A DNA stretch of 64,000 bases, taken from Carnegiea gigantea (taxonomy: Eukaryota; Streptophyta; Magnoliopsida; Caryophyllales; Cactaceae). The stretch is taken from contig JAKOGI010001338.1 of NCBI GenBank assembly GCA_029747015.1, positions 1-64,000 of the forward strand. The letters run 5' to 3'. The position numbers were made by a program, and so were the translations under genes. Of the stretch, positions 24,040 through 37,700 are shown piece after piece. Under the pieces are notes generated by a model. That model was not told where the DNA came from, searched no databases, and worked only from the letters and a program-made list of their open reading frames with translations. Numbering within the stretch: position 1 is the first letter of the stretch; each line of letters opens with the position of its first letter.

Positions 24040-27000
24040 TTTTGGTTCAGACAATAACAAAAGGACCACCAAGCACTTAAGTCGAGAAGAAAACATTAAC
24101 CTTATAGGACTGATTCAGACCAAACAATTAAATCTTAATCAATGGGAAATTAGGAGTTGTTGGGGATATTAAAATGCATACTGGGTACATGTTTCAACGA
24201 CTATGGATTAGGGGGTTAATTGTCACATCTCATAAGAATTCTTTTTGTGGAATTAGGAACTTCAGTGTGCAAAGATGGATTTGCACCTTAGGGACTTATG
24301 CAAGAGCATTTTAGGTGTGTAGTTTGCATGTTGTATGCACCTAATGATCAAAGAAGTAAACTGCAAGTAAGAACCAATTGAGATCCCTTCGAGCTAACTT
24401 AAACCTCCATCTTCTTCTAATGGAGGATTTCAATGAGGTTATAAGTCCAACGAAAAGGACGAATCAGCCCAGGCAATGCCAAGCATGAGGGAATTAGGGG
24501 ATTTTATCTAAGACCCACAACTTATTGACTTGGATATAAGCCAATACACTTGATGAGAAAGAATACAAGTAGTAAAATTAAAAGAATTCTGATGGCTAAA
24601 TAATTTTTTGGAGCATTTAAGAATTTGAGTGTTTTGTGTAAAAATAGAATGCTTTTAGATCATTTTCCACTGGGGCTTTCGACTTCAAACATTTCTTGAG
24701 GGCTAACTGCATTTGGTCACTTGATTGCTGGTTAGAAAGGCCTAGTTTCTTTGTAGTATTTAAGAAAGCATGGCTTAAACTTACCTCACTACCACTCACA
24801 CAGAAGCTTAAAGCTATTTAAAAAAGCCCCTCTTAAAGGTTGAAACTAAGATATTTTTAGTCATATTGACCATAAGACCAAGTCATTCCAGGAAAATTAC
24901 TCAAATTAGATATTGAAGCACAAACTATAATAATATTATAAGAGTGTTAATGGTTGAGAATAGATGCCTTACAGTCCTAATTATGGCTCTGGTTGGCAAG
25001 GAAGGAGAGATATTGGAAGTAGCTATCTAAATTCTAGATCCTAAAAGAGGGAGACAAAAATACTAGGTACTTTCACCTCGTAGCTAACATTAGAAGGAAG
25101 AAGAAGCTTTTAGAAAAGATATGTGTGCATGGGGAGGAGATTATAGAGCCATGTCACATTAAAAAGGATATTATTGAGCATTTTAAGTATCTTTGCACAA
25201 GACAAGAAGCCACAATCTTTGACATCTACACTCGTGGTCTGCTAAGATTAACTGAGCTGCAAAGTCAACAACTAGTCGAGCCTATCATAGTGGAAGAGAT
25301 CAAAGAGGTCATCCTCAATTGTGACCCCTCAAAAGCTCTAGGTTATGATGGTTTCAATATCAAGTGCATTAAGTGTGTTTGGTCAATTATTGAAGAAGAT
25401 TTTCACGAGTACATCATGCAATTCTTTGAGGATAGTCATGTACCAACATCAATCAATACTGCTTAGATCACCTTAATAGCAAAAAAGGAAGAAACTACAA
25501 AATTATGTGATTTTAGGCCTTTAGCATGGTAGGCAACATGTATAAAGTGAATGCTACTCTATTGGGGAGAAGACTTAGAGTTATCATGCCAGATTTAATT
25601 AAAGAAGTGCAAAGAATTTTTATTAGTTGTAGGTAAATTTTAGATGTTGCTTTAGTAGCTGAGGACATAGTTAATTGGCTAAAAAAAAATAATCAAAAAC
25701 ACAATAGATTAGGCAAGTTTAGACATAGTTTTGATGGAAATGGGTTCTGTATGCAAGTAGAGACAATGGTTAAGGGTTGCTTTTCTACAGTGAAAGTGTC
25801 AATTCTTGTTTAATGGTGCTCCTTGCAAACCAGTCAAAAGGGGTAGAGGGTTAAGACAAGGTGATCCTTTGTTGACCCTTCTTTATGTCATGATGATAGA
25901 GGTGCCAAATAGGATGATCCTTAAAGTAGCAAAGCTAGACCTTTGTAAAGGATTCCAAGTGGTCTTTATAGATGTTCAAATCACCCACCTATACTTTGTA
26001 GATGAAACATTAATCTTTTATGAAGCCAATGAAGAATATCTGTAAAATATTAAGAGAATCAACCTAAGTTCCAGTCTTTCTCGGGGTTGGCAGTTAAGTG
26101 TATGAAGTAAGGTGTTATTGTGTTGAGTAAAGATGAAGAGTAGGCTATTAGTGCTCTAAGTGAATTAGGATGCACCCTTGTGCAGTTGCCAATCATGTAT
26201 GTGGGTGTCCCTCTAGGTGCAAATATAAAGATTTTCATCTGGACAACCATTTTAGAGAAGATGAAATACAAGCTCTCTTCTTGGAAAGGTAGTTGCTTAT
26301 CCATGGTCGACATCTTAGTGCTCATCAAAGCTACACTGAATAGCTTACCAGTGTATTACTTATCCTTATTTAAAATTCCTAATAGAGTGGCTAATAAGAT
26401 TAACAAAATTCAAAGGAGATTTCTTTGGAGTGGAAAGCAGGAAGGTAAGTATTCATTACTTATGAAGTGGGAATCAGTATAGAAACTAAATGCAAAAGGA
26501 GGGTTAGGGGTTGGTGACTTATTATTGACAAATACAGGCCTTTTATTTAAGTGGTGGTAGAGGTTTGTTTGCGAAGGGAGTGTGCTTTAGAAAGTAGTGA
26601 TACAGTCTATCCATAAGGAAGACCATGCTATTTTGCCACCCAGAACCTTGTCTACTTTATTAGGGCCTTAGAGGGAAAAAAGTGGTTGGTGTTTGAGAAC
26701 CTTTTAGTCACACAGGCTTTCCTATGTAATCTAAAAATGAAGGTAAAGGATGGAACTACAGTCAGATTTTGGGAGGATCCTTTGGTCCTTGACAACCCCT
26801 TACAGCAAGCTTAGCTAAGGTTGTATATTATCTCATCCCAATAGGAGGAATTCATCTGTAACATGGGTTGGTTTGAAGGGCAAACATGGAGATGAATTTT
26901 CTCATAGAGGAGCCAACTTTCACATGAGAATCAAAGTCAAGTTATAGCTTGCGAAATTTGCTAGTGCAGAACCATTCAGTGCGAAATACAAGGGATAGAG

Positions 27001-27480
27001 CTCTTAAGTGCACTAAGGATAGCTTTATAGTTAAAAAATGTATTTCTAAGATAGAAAACTTAACTAATTAAGAAGCTTTATAGACAGCTTAGTCTGTAAG
27101 TGTTCAAAAATATTTTCCCACCCAAAGTTAAGTTCATGCTATGTCTAGCTTAACTCAAGAAGCTCAACACTAAAAAAAAAAAAAAAAGGCTAACAAAGAA
27201 AGACATTATTCCTTCATATGCCAATGTTTGTAGGTTTCATCTATCTTATGATGAGGACCTTGACCATTTGTTGTTCAATGTTCATGTGTCTTGGGGGTAT
27301 TTGGAGCAATGTTGCAACTAATCTTGGCCTTTAAATCACACGACCACCAAGTTATAGGCAGTTTAATGAAGCTTGGTTGTCTATTCATATCCATAATCTA
27401 GGGAAAAAGAAATTATGCGCTATTGCTTTCTTTAATGATTCCTAAGAGTATTTGGATGCAAAGTAATAGGGATATAGGAA
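24040..27480 (+). pseudogene. LINE ORF2: endonuclease and reverse transcriptase, broken
   Basis: The endonuclease zone (about 24110-24560) shows remnants of the GDFNE-type and DFI.D..L.DLD motifs. The RT begins near 25290 with EEIKEVILNCDPSKALGYDGF, in the place of the usual SPGPDGF. It continues through a palm segment at 25806-26045 (GLRQGDPLL, then YFVDETL in place of YADDT) and a thumb segment at 26180-26480. A C-terminal zone at about 27220-27310 (DEDLDHLLFN-like reading) matches the zinc-binding end of plant L1 ORF2. Dozens of stops and shifts make it dead. The second catalytic Asp position is occupied by Glu. Confidence 0.8.
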
Positions 27481-27586
27481 TATAATTACCCACATTAATG
27501 TAGTTGTAAATTGTATAGTTTACTTATGTTATACATACAGGTAAGACTCCTATAGTTGGGTGAGCTGTTCCATTACATTAATCTCA
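27480..27586 (+). mobile_element. 3' end of a copia 5' LTR
   Basis: The sequence ends CATTACATTAATCTCA directly before a primer binding site and a copia gag. Only the end of the LTR can be assigned; its start is uncertain because no partner LTR is present. Confidence 0.5.
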
Positions 27587-27588
27587 TA

Positions 27589-27601
27589 TGGTGTTAGAGC
27601 C
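27589..27601 (+). other. Primer binding site, initiator tRNA-Met type
   Basis: TGGTGTTAGAGCC differs at two positions from the canonical copia site and lies two bases after the LTR end. Confidence 0.7.
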
Positions 27602-27604
27602 ATA

Positions 27605-30600
27605 ATGTTTTCAAATGCTAACCCTATCCCTAGCTACTCCAGTCCTTCTCTCTCTCTCTCTCTCGACTTCGCCCTAACCCACCGGTTGGACACAACAGCA
27701 ACTATTCTCCTTACATTAGGCTGCACTGTCCCGACTGCAGCCACTACTTCTCTCCTTCCATTGGACTACGCTTAGGGCATGGCACCACCAATGGTGCCCT
27801 CACAATGCCCTAATCACAGCATACCAACGGTAGCTCTCTTCTCTTCTTGTCACAGCTGTTGACTCATCGCTTGGGGGCCCTTTTTAGTTTCCATATACTA
27901 GCTGTACCATAGACATAGTTGCACCTTATGACCAGTGGCTGCATCTGCCTCCTTCTCTTTTTGGAGCTCTGCCTTCTCTACTACTGAGTATATGGACCAT
28001 TAATATTACCACATATGTCACTACGTGCTTGCAATAGTTGATGATTATCTATCTTGGGGGACTCAATGCTCTTCCTTTCTTATTATTTGTTAGTTGAAAG
28101 GTATGATCGATGTTTCTATTCGTATTCTTCTTGAGTATGTTATTATCTCCTCTTGCATGCAACAACCTAATTCTACATATTATTTGTGGGTTTGTGCTGA
28201 TTAGTTCATACGTGACTAGTTGTTTACAACTATATCTAAGGATACTCTTGTTGAAGTACATGATTTACAGCACTGTTTGGATATTTAGCGTCATCTTGAG
28301 TCTCAATTTAATACAGCTAGCTTAGTTCACTCTTTAGATTTAAAGCGCATGCTGACTTGCTTGAATTGTTATCAATTGATTGATGAGTATCTTTGTGCTA
28401 TTAAGTCAATGGCTATACAATCTCCTATGTCTGATTTAGAGTTGATTTAGTTTACTACTGTTGGCTTAACTTCTAATTATGACACTTTTTTCAATACTTT
28501 TTCCCTCCTGCCTAGGCACGTTACCTTTGATGACTTGCGATCCAAGTTACTATTCTATGAGAATAGAATCCAATTTCAGAAAGCTAGGGAGTTGGCTGTT
28601 CACCAGACATTTACTACCACTTATGGGTCTATTAATCAAGGGGGTGGCCATGTTGCTAGGAATAGAGTAACAATAATAGGCACAAAGCTGGCCTTAATAA
28701 CAAGAACAATAAAGGCCGTTGAAGAACAATCACAACAATAAAAATAACAAGTAGTCTCAATAGTTTAAGCAGTTTTCTTGGAGTGTGCCTATAGATTCTA
28801 TCTTGTGTAATTCAATTGTTTTATTGTTTGATACTGCTGACCTTTCTACTCCAATTGTTAACATTTCACATGTTGGGATAAACCAAAAGTGAAGGGATCC
28901 TTCACTCTCACCCTAATGTTCTTTATCAGATCTGTCGTTCTCTTGGGCATTTTCCTGATGCTTGCCGAAATCGTTACCAACCACGTCAATCCTCTGTACT
29001 TTTAGCTTATGCTACTTTTACCACTGTTGATGCTAGCAAACAAATTTGGCATCCAGATTCGATTCGGTTTCCCACATGATGTGAGATGAAGGTAAGCCAG
29101 TTTATAAATACTCTGGACTAAACAAAGTGTGAGTCGGTAATGGCACCTTGCTACCCATATCCTATTTTGGCACTATAACTTGGAACTCCTTGACTCAGCC
29201 CTTGCATCTATCTAATGTGTGTTATGTTCCTAAGTTGCATCGTGATTTACTGTTTGTTAAACAACTGTGCCTTGATAATAACTGTCATGTTGTTTTTAAT
29301 GCTAATTCTATCTCAACTAAGGACCACACCATGAGCGAAGTCCTTTTGCAGGCTCCCATTATCGGTAGTGTCTACCCAGTTTGTCTAGAGTCTAAGCACC
29401 TTTATGCCAACCTTGCCCAATGAGTCTAGAGATATCTGGCATCACTGCTTTGGACATTGTGGATCGAATGTTTTAAATTTGCTTAAGAAAAATAAAGTTG
29501 TTCAGTTTAAAATTACTTTCACGGATACTTGTGTGACTTGCCCTTTAGCTAAGTCGCATAGACTTCTATTTACTCGTGTCGAACGCTGTGCTACTATGCC
29601 TTTAGAATTGATTATTCTGATGGTTAGCAATCTCATATTTTATCTCATCAAGGTTTTAAATATTCTGTCGTCTTTATTGATGATTTTTCTCGTTTCACTT
29701 GAATTTATCCTATGAAATATAAATTAGAAGTTTTCAGTCATTTTTGCAATTTCTAGTAACTTGTAGGGAATCTGTTTAATTGCAAAATAAAACAGTTTCA
29801 AAGTGGCGAGTGTCGGGAATTGGATAATACATCTTTGAAAGAACATTTTCTTAGAACTAGTATTTATTTCCAAAATTATGACCTGATACATAACAGCAAA
29901 ATAGGGTTTCTGAGTGCAAGTAGCGCCATCTTTTAGAAATGACCAAGTCTCTTCTAATTGATACCATGATGCTACGAGTTTTTGGCTTGATCCTATCTAT
30001 TCTACAGTTTCCACTATTAACTATTTGCCTACCCTCATTTTACAAGGCAAGTCCCTGTATGAAGTATTGTTTCAGAGAATGCCTGATTATTCCTTTCCTA
30101 AACACTTTGGGTGTTCTTGCTTTCCCAATTTTGTGGCATTAGATCTACTGCATGTGTCTTTTTGGGGTATGCCCCCTATTACGAGGGTCACTATTGTTTT
30201 AACCATCAGTCAGGTCGTGTTTTTATTAGTCATAATGTTTGGCCTCATGAAGCACAATTCCCATATGCTATATTAATTACTTCGATCCAATACAAGTCCT
30301 TGACTTCTCTCTTTGATCCTAAAGCCATCATACAACTAGCTTGCACAGCTCCCTCCTCTGACTCATTGGATGTTACTGCGTCCTCTTCCTCGGGTCTTAG
30401 TGTTATTTCTCCTCCTAAAGTCTTACTCTTACCTTTATGTTCTAGCACAAGTTCGTCTAGTCCTACGGTTGTGGTGTTTTCCTCGAGTTCGGATCCTATG
30501 TCTAGTCTCATCTCGTTGTCTGATGCCTCCCCTATGCCCCGTCTTGGTTTAACTGTCAATGCTATGCGTTGTCTCTCTCTTACTACTTTTACTACGACTC

Positions 30601-31760
30601 CCTCTGAGTCTTCGTCATTTAAGACCACACCAGGCGAATCCCTCTCTCCCTCCCCTTATGGGTCTCCATTATTTCCTGCTACTACAACTCCCCCTCCGCC
30701 GTCTATTATCTTGAATGCTCACCCCATGCAAACCCCATGCATATTATGTCTTTATCTACCTCTGTTACTGAAGTTGAGCCTACTTCTTACTCCCAAGCAC
30801 ATGAGTTCTCACATTCGCGAGATACAATCGCTAAGGAATATAATGCTTTAATATTTAACCATACATGGAATTTGGTGCTTGCTCAACATGGTTTAAATCT
30901 TATTGGTAGTAAGTGGGTTTATAGGGTAAAGTACCGTTCAGATAGCAATATGGAGCAGTACAAAGCTTGTCTGATTTCTTAGGGCTTTCACTAGCAGGTA
31001 GGTATTGACTGCCATAAGACATTTAGTGCTGTTGTTAAGCCTATTAATGTTTGCCTCATTCTTTCCATTATTGTCTCCATGCTTTGGCCTATTCGTTTGT
31101 TAGATGTAAAAAATGCCTTCTTACATGGCATTCTAACCGAGGATGTGTACATGAAACAAACTGCTGGCTTTGTTCATCCTCAATTTCTTACCCATGTTGA
31201 TAAACTTAGAAAAGCCATTTATGGTTTGAAATGAGTTCCTAGGGCCTGGTTCCATTGCTTTAGTAGTTTCCTTCTATTGCATGATTTTTCTTATAGCTCT
31301 ACGGATTCCTCTGTGTTTGTTGCCCGCAATTGTACTCACATTGTAGTTCTACTATTGCATGTTGATGATATTATCTTGACTGGTAGTATTTATACTCTTT
31401 TACACTTATCTATTCAGTTGCGTTCACATTAATTAGTTTGCTATGAAGGATTTGGGTGACCTTCATTATTTCTTGGGCATTCAAGTGGTTTGTTCTTCTT
31501 CAAGCCTGTTTCTTTCGCAACAAAAATTTGTTCTTGATCTTCTTCGTAAATTTCAACTTTATACTGTTAAGCCTGTTAAGACTCCTTTTGCTGCTTGAAC
31601 AATCCTTTCCCTTCGGAATGGTGAACTGCTTACTCGTCCATCTCAGTAGAGAAGTATGGTAGAGGCCTTACAGTATTTAAGCATGACGCAACCTAATATT
31701 GGCTTTACAGTTCATGTAGTTTATCAGTTTTTGAACTCTTTGATCAAAGACTTGGAAGGA
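27605..31760 (+). pseudogene. Second decayed copia gag-pol, 3' truncated
   Basis: ATG 27605 opens the gag region; recognisable Gag sequence is at about 28330-28740. A pre-integrase domain (DIWHHCFGHCGSN, CVTCPLAKSHRL at 29425-29570) leads to an integrase core (about 29600-30130) and its C-terminal part (CVFLGYAPYYEGHYCF, 30145-30260). A Ser/Thr/Pro-rich linker (30330-30740) and reverse transcriptase (30790-31600; SKWVYRVKYR, VDDIILTG at 31362-31385) follow. A short RNase H start ends near 31755. The rest of RNase H and the 3' LTR are absent, so the element was truncated before or by the insertion starting at 31828. Confidence 0.8.
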
Positions 31761-33031
31761 GAAGATTGCTGACACCTGAGAGAAGCTGCTTAGAAATTTC
31801 CCATCAATCTCTATCTTGTTCTCCTAAGAGCATCCACAATAACAACAATCCAATTCTATTCCTATTTATTCCACATCATTAAGTTTAACAATTAAAAAAT
31901 CTAATTCAAATAGGTGCACCAAAAGGTATCCAATCCCATAATACAGGAGACAGTTTTAGGACAACATTTGGACGCCCACAGTAATCATGACTCTTCAACG
32001 TTTAATATATCAACCTTTGCATTCTTATTATGAAATATAATTATTAGATTTTTGTTGTATTGAGAAGTGTAGATGTTTATAGATTAATTAATTTGATTTT
32101 TTTGGTCAAAAATCAATTACGATAATATTTCAACAAAAAAAATAATATAAATTTTCAAATATTACTTTACAACTTTAACAAAATATTTCAAAATTGTATT
32201 TTAGAATTTCAATAATTAGAAATTAATTTGTGTGCCAAAATTATTTGTTACAATAATTTTAAACTAGTTATTACATAAAAAATAAAATCTAAATTGGACT
32301 ATTCGAATGATATAGCATGAAATGAAATTTGGAAGCGAAGCAGAAGGCCACATTTCAGAGTATTATAGTAAGTTTGAATGATAACAGAATTGATTGGTAG
32401 CAATTTATGACTCTGGGATACCCTGATTCTATAGAAATAATTTTTAGGGGTCAATGTTTTTAGAATGTATTCCAAATTACATTCTATTTTGGGTAAATTA
32501 TTAATAAGGGACAAAATTTTATGAAATAGTTACTGGCCGAAGTTTTTGTTTGTAACTTAGTCCCTGAACTTTTTGAATTTATAATTTTTACCCAAAATGA
32601 GATTTAACACGTAAATGCTTAACTTTTTGATACTTTTTAATAAGACGAAGCTTATATTTTTGGTTAGACTTCTTACAATGACTTCACTGGTACTAGTTAT
32701 CACAATCTATTACTTATATCCTAAATATTATATTTTCTATGATTAATGGCTCACCATACTTAGTAAAATAATTAAACGTTAATTAGAGAGTTTTGACCAT
32801 TACCTGAATGTAGTCGGCATTGGACTCTGGCGTTCCTTTAACTTTCGATTTATCTTAACCCCACATTCCTTAGATCAGGCACAGCATAGATCCGTTTCGT
32901 TTCTTACCTTGGACCGTAATCATTAATCAAGTTTTACTTATTTTTAAAAGATAATGAGACTTTAATTAAGAAATTATAATATTTAAGATATAAGGTTCAA
33001 TTGGATAACGTTCCATACTGGGAAAACTTCT

Positions 33032-33038
33032 TTTATTG
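33032..33038 (-). terminator. Candidate polyadenylation signal of the provirus
   Basis: AATAAAA on the minus strand lies about 160 bases downstream of the candidate TATA boxes, the arrangement expected for terminally redundant pregenomic RNA. Confidence 0.45.
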
Positions 33039-33190
33039 AAAGATTGAAAATAAAAATATTATAACGGAAAGTTTTGAATGGGGACTTAAGCTAAGATCAT
33101 TAAAGATGCTTGCTCATAGAGAAATGAAGAATCCTAACTTCTCTTTTGCTCAAGAATGCTCAAATGACCGTGTCTCTTTTCAGCACTCGA

Positions 33191-33226
33191 CCTCTCTATT
33201 TATGGAGGGGATGGGGGTATATAGGA
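33191..33226 (-). promoter_or_regulatory. Candidate pregenomic RNA promoter of the provirus
   Basis: On the minus strand CCTATATACCC is followed by CATAAATAGAGAGG, two TATA-like elements downstream of the last coding stop (33368) and upstream of the polyadenylation signal. Which one is used cannot be told. Confidence 0.5.
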
Positions 33227-33600
33227 TGCCCTAATGGCTAGAGTACATAAAGATTTTTCACATGGCTACAGCACACACTGATAGCTACGGTACACTACTT
33301 TGTTTTTCAATCCAGACACTTGCTATGATAGTACAATAATGGGACAGCCATTTTTCAGAGCTTTTAATGATGATAAGACTAGTCATCATTATTGAGATTA
33401 TACATGCCTTCATCTCCAATTATATCTTCCAGACCATCATTATCTAGATAATCATCAAAATCTTCATCAATTTGTTTAAGATGCTCTGGGCCCCATTCTT
33501 CAAATAATTCAAAGAGATATTTCTTTCCTTTTTCTAATAAGTATTTTCCGGCTTCAACATCAAAGAGATAATCAAATATATCTTTTGATAGACTGTATCA

Positions 33601-35684
33601 TAGATTGGGGACCAAGGAGGGGGAGAAGGAACTGTTTAAACTGGCAAGGACTAGGGAAAGAAGGACTAGGGATTTAGGTGTAGTGAGGTGCATCAAGGAC
33701 GAATACGATAAGGTGTTGTATGAGGATGCAGAAATAAAGGAGAGATGGCAAAGGTTCTTTGCTAAACTCCTTAATGGAGAAGGGACAGGAGAAGCCTGTA
33801 GTAGGGGCAAAGAAGGCAGTGATAGGCGTATTAATCCACAAGTTTGTGGCCGTATAACAAAGGATGAGATTAAGGAGGCCTTGAAGAAGATGGCGAATGG
33901 GAAGGCAGAGGGTCCGGACCAGATTCCGGTGGAAGTTTGGAAGTGTTTAGGGGAAGCAGGTTTAGAGTGGTTATCGGAGCTTTTCAATGTCATTTTTAGG
34001 ACCGCTAAGATGCCCAGAAAATGGAGGGCCAGTACAGTCATCCCCCTGTACAAAAACAAAGGGGATATTCAAGACTGTCATAACTTTAGGGGTATCAAGT
34101 TGCTCAGCCACACTATAAAGCTCTGGGAGAGGGTGATTGAGAGAAGGTTGCGACGAGATGTTGCAATTTCAGAGAATCAATTTGGTTTTATGCCAGGCAG
34201 GTCGACCATAGAGGCGATTTACCTTCTCAGAAGGCTCATGAGTTTGTACAGGGATAGAAAGGTGAATCTCCATATGGTGTTCATTGACCTGGAAAAAGCA
34301 TATGATAGAGTCCCGCGGGAAGTGTTATGGAGCTATCGGGAAAAGAAAGGGGTATCGCCCTTGTATATTCGTATGATTAAGGATATGTATGAGGGAGGGC
34401 GGACGAGTGTTGGGATGCCGAGAGGGGTCTCAAGTGACTTCGCGGTTAGTATGGGTCTGCATCAGGGCTCAGCCCTAAGCCCGTTTCTTTTCACCTTAGT
34501 TTTAGATGAACTTACTAGAGGGATTCAGGATGAGGTCCCATGGTGTATGCTTTTTGCAGATGACATTGTTCTTATCGACGAGACCAGGCAGGGGGTGAAT
34601 GACAAGTTGGAGAACTGGCGGCTTACGCTGGAAGCTAGAGGTTTTAGATTAAGTAGATCGAAAACGAAATACCTGCATTGCTGTTTCAGTGGAAGGATAG
34701 AAGAGGGGGGAGAAGTCACCCTAGATGGGAGATAAATACCTAAGGTAGACAAGTTTAAGTACCTTGGCTCGATCATCCAGCAAAATGGAGACATTGACAA
34801 GGATATTAACCAGCGCATAAGAGTGGGCTGGCAAAAATGGAAGTTTGCCTCAGGGGTGCTGTGTGACAAGAGGGTGCCCTTAGGTTTGAAAGGCAAAGTC
34901 TATCGAATGGTAGTCAGACCGGCTGTCCTATATGGATCGGAGTATTGGTCTCTAAAAAAGACGCAGGTCCAGAGATTGATGGTAGTTGAGATGAGGATGG
35001 TCAGGTGAATGTGTGGTTTCACGGGAATGGACAGAGTTAGAAATGGGGTAATCAGGGACTTAGCTAAAGTGGCCCCATAGAAGAGAAGATGAGGAAATCA
35101 AGACTCCGATGGTTCGGCCACGGGAAAAGGAGAAGTACGGCCGCCCCAGTGGAGGTGTGAGTTGATCGACCTTCCCGATGGTAAGAGAGGAAGGGGTAGA
35201 CTGAAGAAGAATTTGGACAAGGTGATTAGAGAGGACTTGAAAGTAGTGGGTTTGACGGAGGACCTGGCTCAGGATAGGAGGCTGTGGTGGGATAGGATTA
35301 GAATCTTAGATGGCAAAGAAGCAACTCTGTAGTTGTCAGTAGCTGCAGTGGTTTAGTGCTGGTAGGGGTCTATCATGCTCGTATGCAGGTTGTGCTTTTT
35401 TCTGGGAGTGACGGCAGATGCTTAACGTGGAGTGTTGAGGTACGTTCGTTCAGCTCTCTTTCAGCTTTCAGCTTCAGCTTCTTTGGCACTGTTTTTCCTC
35501 TTCAAATGCTTCACAAGCGCTTTCCTCTTTAAAACTTTTTCACAAAACCTTTTTCGTGGGTCTTCTGGAATTAACCTCTCTATGGGTAGGAATACCGGTA
35601 GAGGTAAGGTTGCCTATAGCTGGATCTCCCTAGACCCCGCGAAAGCGGGACCCACACTGGGAGGTGGTGGTGTTGTTGTTGTAT
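33601..35684 (+). mobile_element. RTE-clade LINE, 5' truncated
   Basis: It begins abruptly inside provirus sequence at about 33601, carries an RTE reverse transcriptase, and ends in a short microsatellite (GGTGGTGGTGTTGTTGTTGT, 35664-35683) in place of a poly-A tail, as plant RTE elements do. The 3' untranslated region (35333-35663) contains a small GC-rich inverted word pair around GACCCCGCGAAAGCGGGACC. No clear target duplication was found. Confidence 0.85.
33605..35332 (+). pseudogene. RTE reverse transcriptase, nearly complete frame then broken
   Basis: A 376-codon open stretch (33605-34735) covers the RT fingers and palm: [73 protein letters not shown] and the catalytic FADDIVLI at about 34550. 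After a TAA at 34733 the thumb continues in frame ([14 protein letters not shown]). A TGA at 35006 follows, then two small shifts, and the C-terminal stretch (KRGRGRLKKNL) runs to 35332. The 5' endonuclease is missing by truncation. It is far better preserved than the L1 element at 22-27 kb. RTE assignment rests on the motif set and the tail. Confidence 0.88.
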
Positions 35685-36479
35685 TGATGATAAATGTTGA
35701 AAGGTCCTATAGCCCTTGATAAAGTAGGGTCAGTAACTAGATGTCGTTGATCATTGAGATCGTCGCAATCAACGATCTGGACGAGATAATGGGTTGATTT
35801 AGCTTTTTCATTTTGATATTCAATTAAGGCGCTATAAATCTTTAAATTTAGGCATCTGTGGACTGCAACTTTCATTGGACCATCAGGAGACGTAAGAATC
35901 CAATGGATCCTTCTGAACATGCATTACTGGAATTTAGTTAGGGTTGAGAAAAATGAGAAATTTGGATCTGGGATTTATGTGAAGTAAAATACTATCCAGG
36001 CTTTATAGACAAGATCATTTGGAGATAATGAATTTGCTGGAAAACAAACACGACCAACTCTAGACCTATCAAAAAAGTAGATTGTTGTACCTCATGAGTC
36101 CCAAATATCATAAGAATAATGATGATAGAAATCAATGTAGCTTGCATAACACTCATTGAACTATTTTTTTCGAATATGAGAACTTATTTTTTCTTAGATT
36201 TCATCAGGACACTGAAAGTAACTAACTTGTAACTCTAGATGGAAAAACCTTTAGGCTATTAGGTAGGCTGTAGATAGTAGACCAAAGCATGATTTACTAT
36301 TTGTATGAAATTCCAGATTATCAATGAGGACTTCACTAGAAGGCGTAATCCATTCTAGTAGGAATTGCATTTCATTAAGAATTTTCTCCTTTTCTGGCAG
36401 GATGTTGTCTTTGATAATCATCATTGGCGAGTTCTCGAGTTAGGCTGTCTGCCAGAGAGTTCATCGATCCCTGTATATG

Positions 36480-37700
36480 TTCAGTAGAGTAGGAAAACTG
36501 GTTAAGCCATAATTACCAATACAGGAGTCGCCCTTACGCTTGTATATTTGATAAATTCTTTTTCACAAAACCAAGTATTCCTTTGCAATCAGTTCGAATA
36601 AGACAAGGTTTTGAGGCTAAAAAGATTAAGAGCTTTTCAATTCCCCTTATGATTGTAAGAACTTCTTTTTCCATTGTGGGATAGTTGCATTGTGCCTGAT
36701 TAAAGCTTCCACTACGATATTTGCAAAGTTTTTCTCCTTCTTGATTTTGAGTACTGCGCTCCAATACTCATTGCTGGCATCTATCTCAAGAATTAAATTA
36801 TCTCCTTCATTAGATAAATTAAGAACAGGAAGATTGTTACACGTCTTTTTGAAAATTTTGGACAATCTTTGTATCATTAATGGTCCATGTCCAACTTACT
36901 TCTTTCTTGAGTTTCTGCTACAATGGCTTTCTTAATTTGGCTAAATCTTTAATGAAATCTGAGGCATAGGTAAGGCATCTAAGAGATCTTTCTAATTGCT
37001 TTCTATTTTCAATCTTTTCAGGAAAATTTTCTATTTTTTCTAGAATATGCTTTTGTAGGATGATTTGTCAAGCTTTTATCCCTAGACCTAAAAACTCAAT
37101 TTCTTCCTTAGCATAAATACATTTGTTCTTACCAAGTATAATGTCATGATCAACGCATCTCTGGGTGACTGTTAAGACATCATCTTTGTGCTATTCTATG
37201 GTTTAGAAAAGACAAGGATGTCATCAATGTAAACTAAATAACAATAATTGAGGTATTTAAAGATATTATCCATTCTCCTTTAGAGTATTTGAGGTGCATT
37301 TTTAAGATCAAATGGCATTATTATCTATTCATAATATCCTCGTGGGGCACTAAATGCAGTTAAAGGAATACTTTCCTCTTCCATTTTAATTTGCCAATAA
37401 CTGCTTTTACAATCCATTTTTGAGAACTAAGATGCTCCTCGAATTCTATTGAAAAAGACAGTTTTGTTAGGAATATAATAACTATCAAAGACAGTATTAT
37501 CACCAAACTTTTTATAATTGATTACCATTCTAATATTTCCTCCTTTTTTAGCATGATTTCTTACCATGAAAGCAGGACTAGTGTGAGAACTCTTGCTATT
37601 TTTGATTAATCCTTTATCTAGGAGTTCTTTAATTTGTTTATCAAATTCTTGGATATCCTGGTGTATATACACCATTTATTTGACTCGAACAATAGTGTTG
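36480..37700 (-). pseudogene. Provirus reverse transcriptase and RNase H
   Basis: On the minus strand the RT starts near 37680, shows the catalytic YIDD at 37220-37231, and runs into RNase H with DASNEYW near 36775 and RTDCKGILGFVKK near 36570. Pieces lie in several frames with stops between them. Copying of viral RNA to DNA would have been its role. It is clearly inactive here. The absence of any integrase downstream separates it from gypsy elements. Confidence 0.75.

Larger units (their letters stand above)
22195..27480 (+). mobile_element. Decayed L1-type LINE
   Basis: It has the ordered parts of a plant L1 element: an RRM-bearing ORF1, endonuclease, reverse transcriptase and C-terminal zinc-binding zone, all on the plus strand and broken many times. 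Internal A-runs occur at 22976-22987 and 27173-27187. The true ends and target duplication are not visible. The 3' side runs into the LTR end of the next copia element near 27480. Confidence 0.8.
33366..35920 (-). pseudogene. Acidic C-terminal coding region of the provirus, interrupted
   Basis: Two minus-strand pieces, 35920-35690 and 33600-33366, lie on either side of the RTE element. The second piece encodes a very acidic tail (YLDNDGLEDIIGDEGMYN) ending in a stop at about 33366. The first reads through IVDCDDLNDQRHLV. They appear to be one coding region cut by the LINE. I do not assign a function. Confidence 0.5.

Noticed and set aside
30245..30628. Minus-strand frame of 127 codons
   Set aside because: Antisense of the Ser/Thr-rich copia integrase-RT linker.
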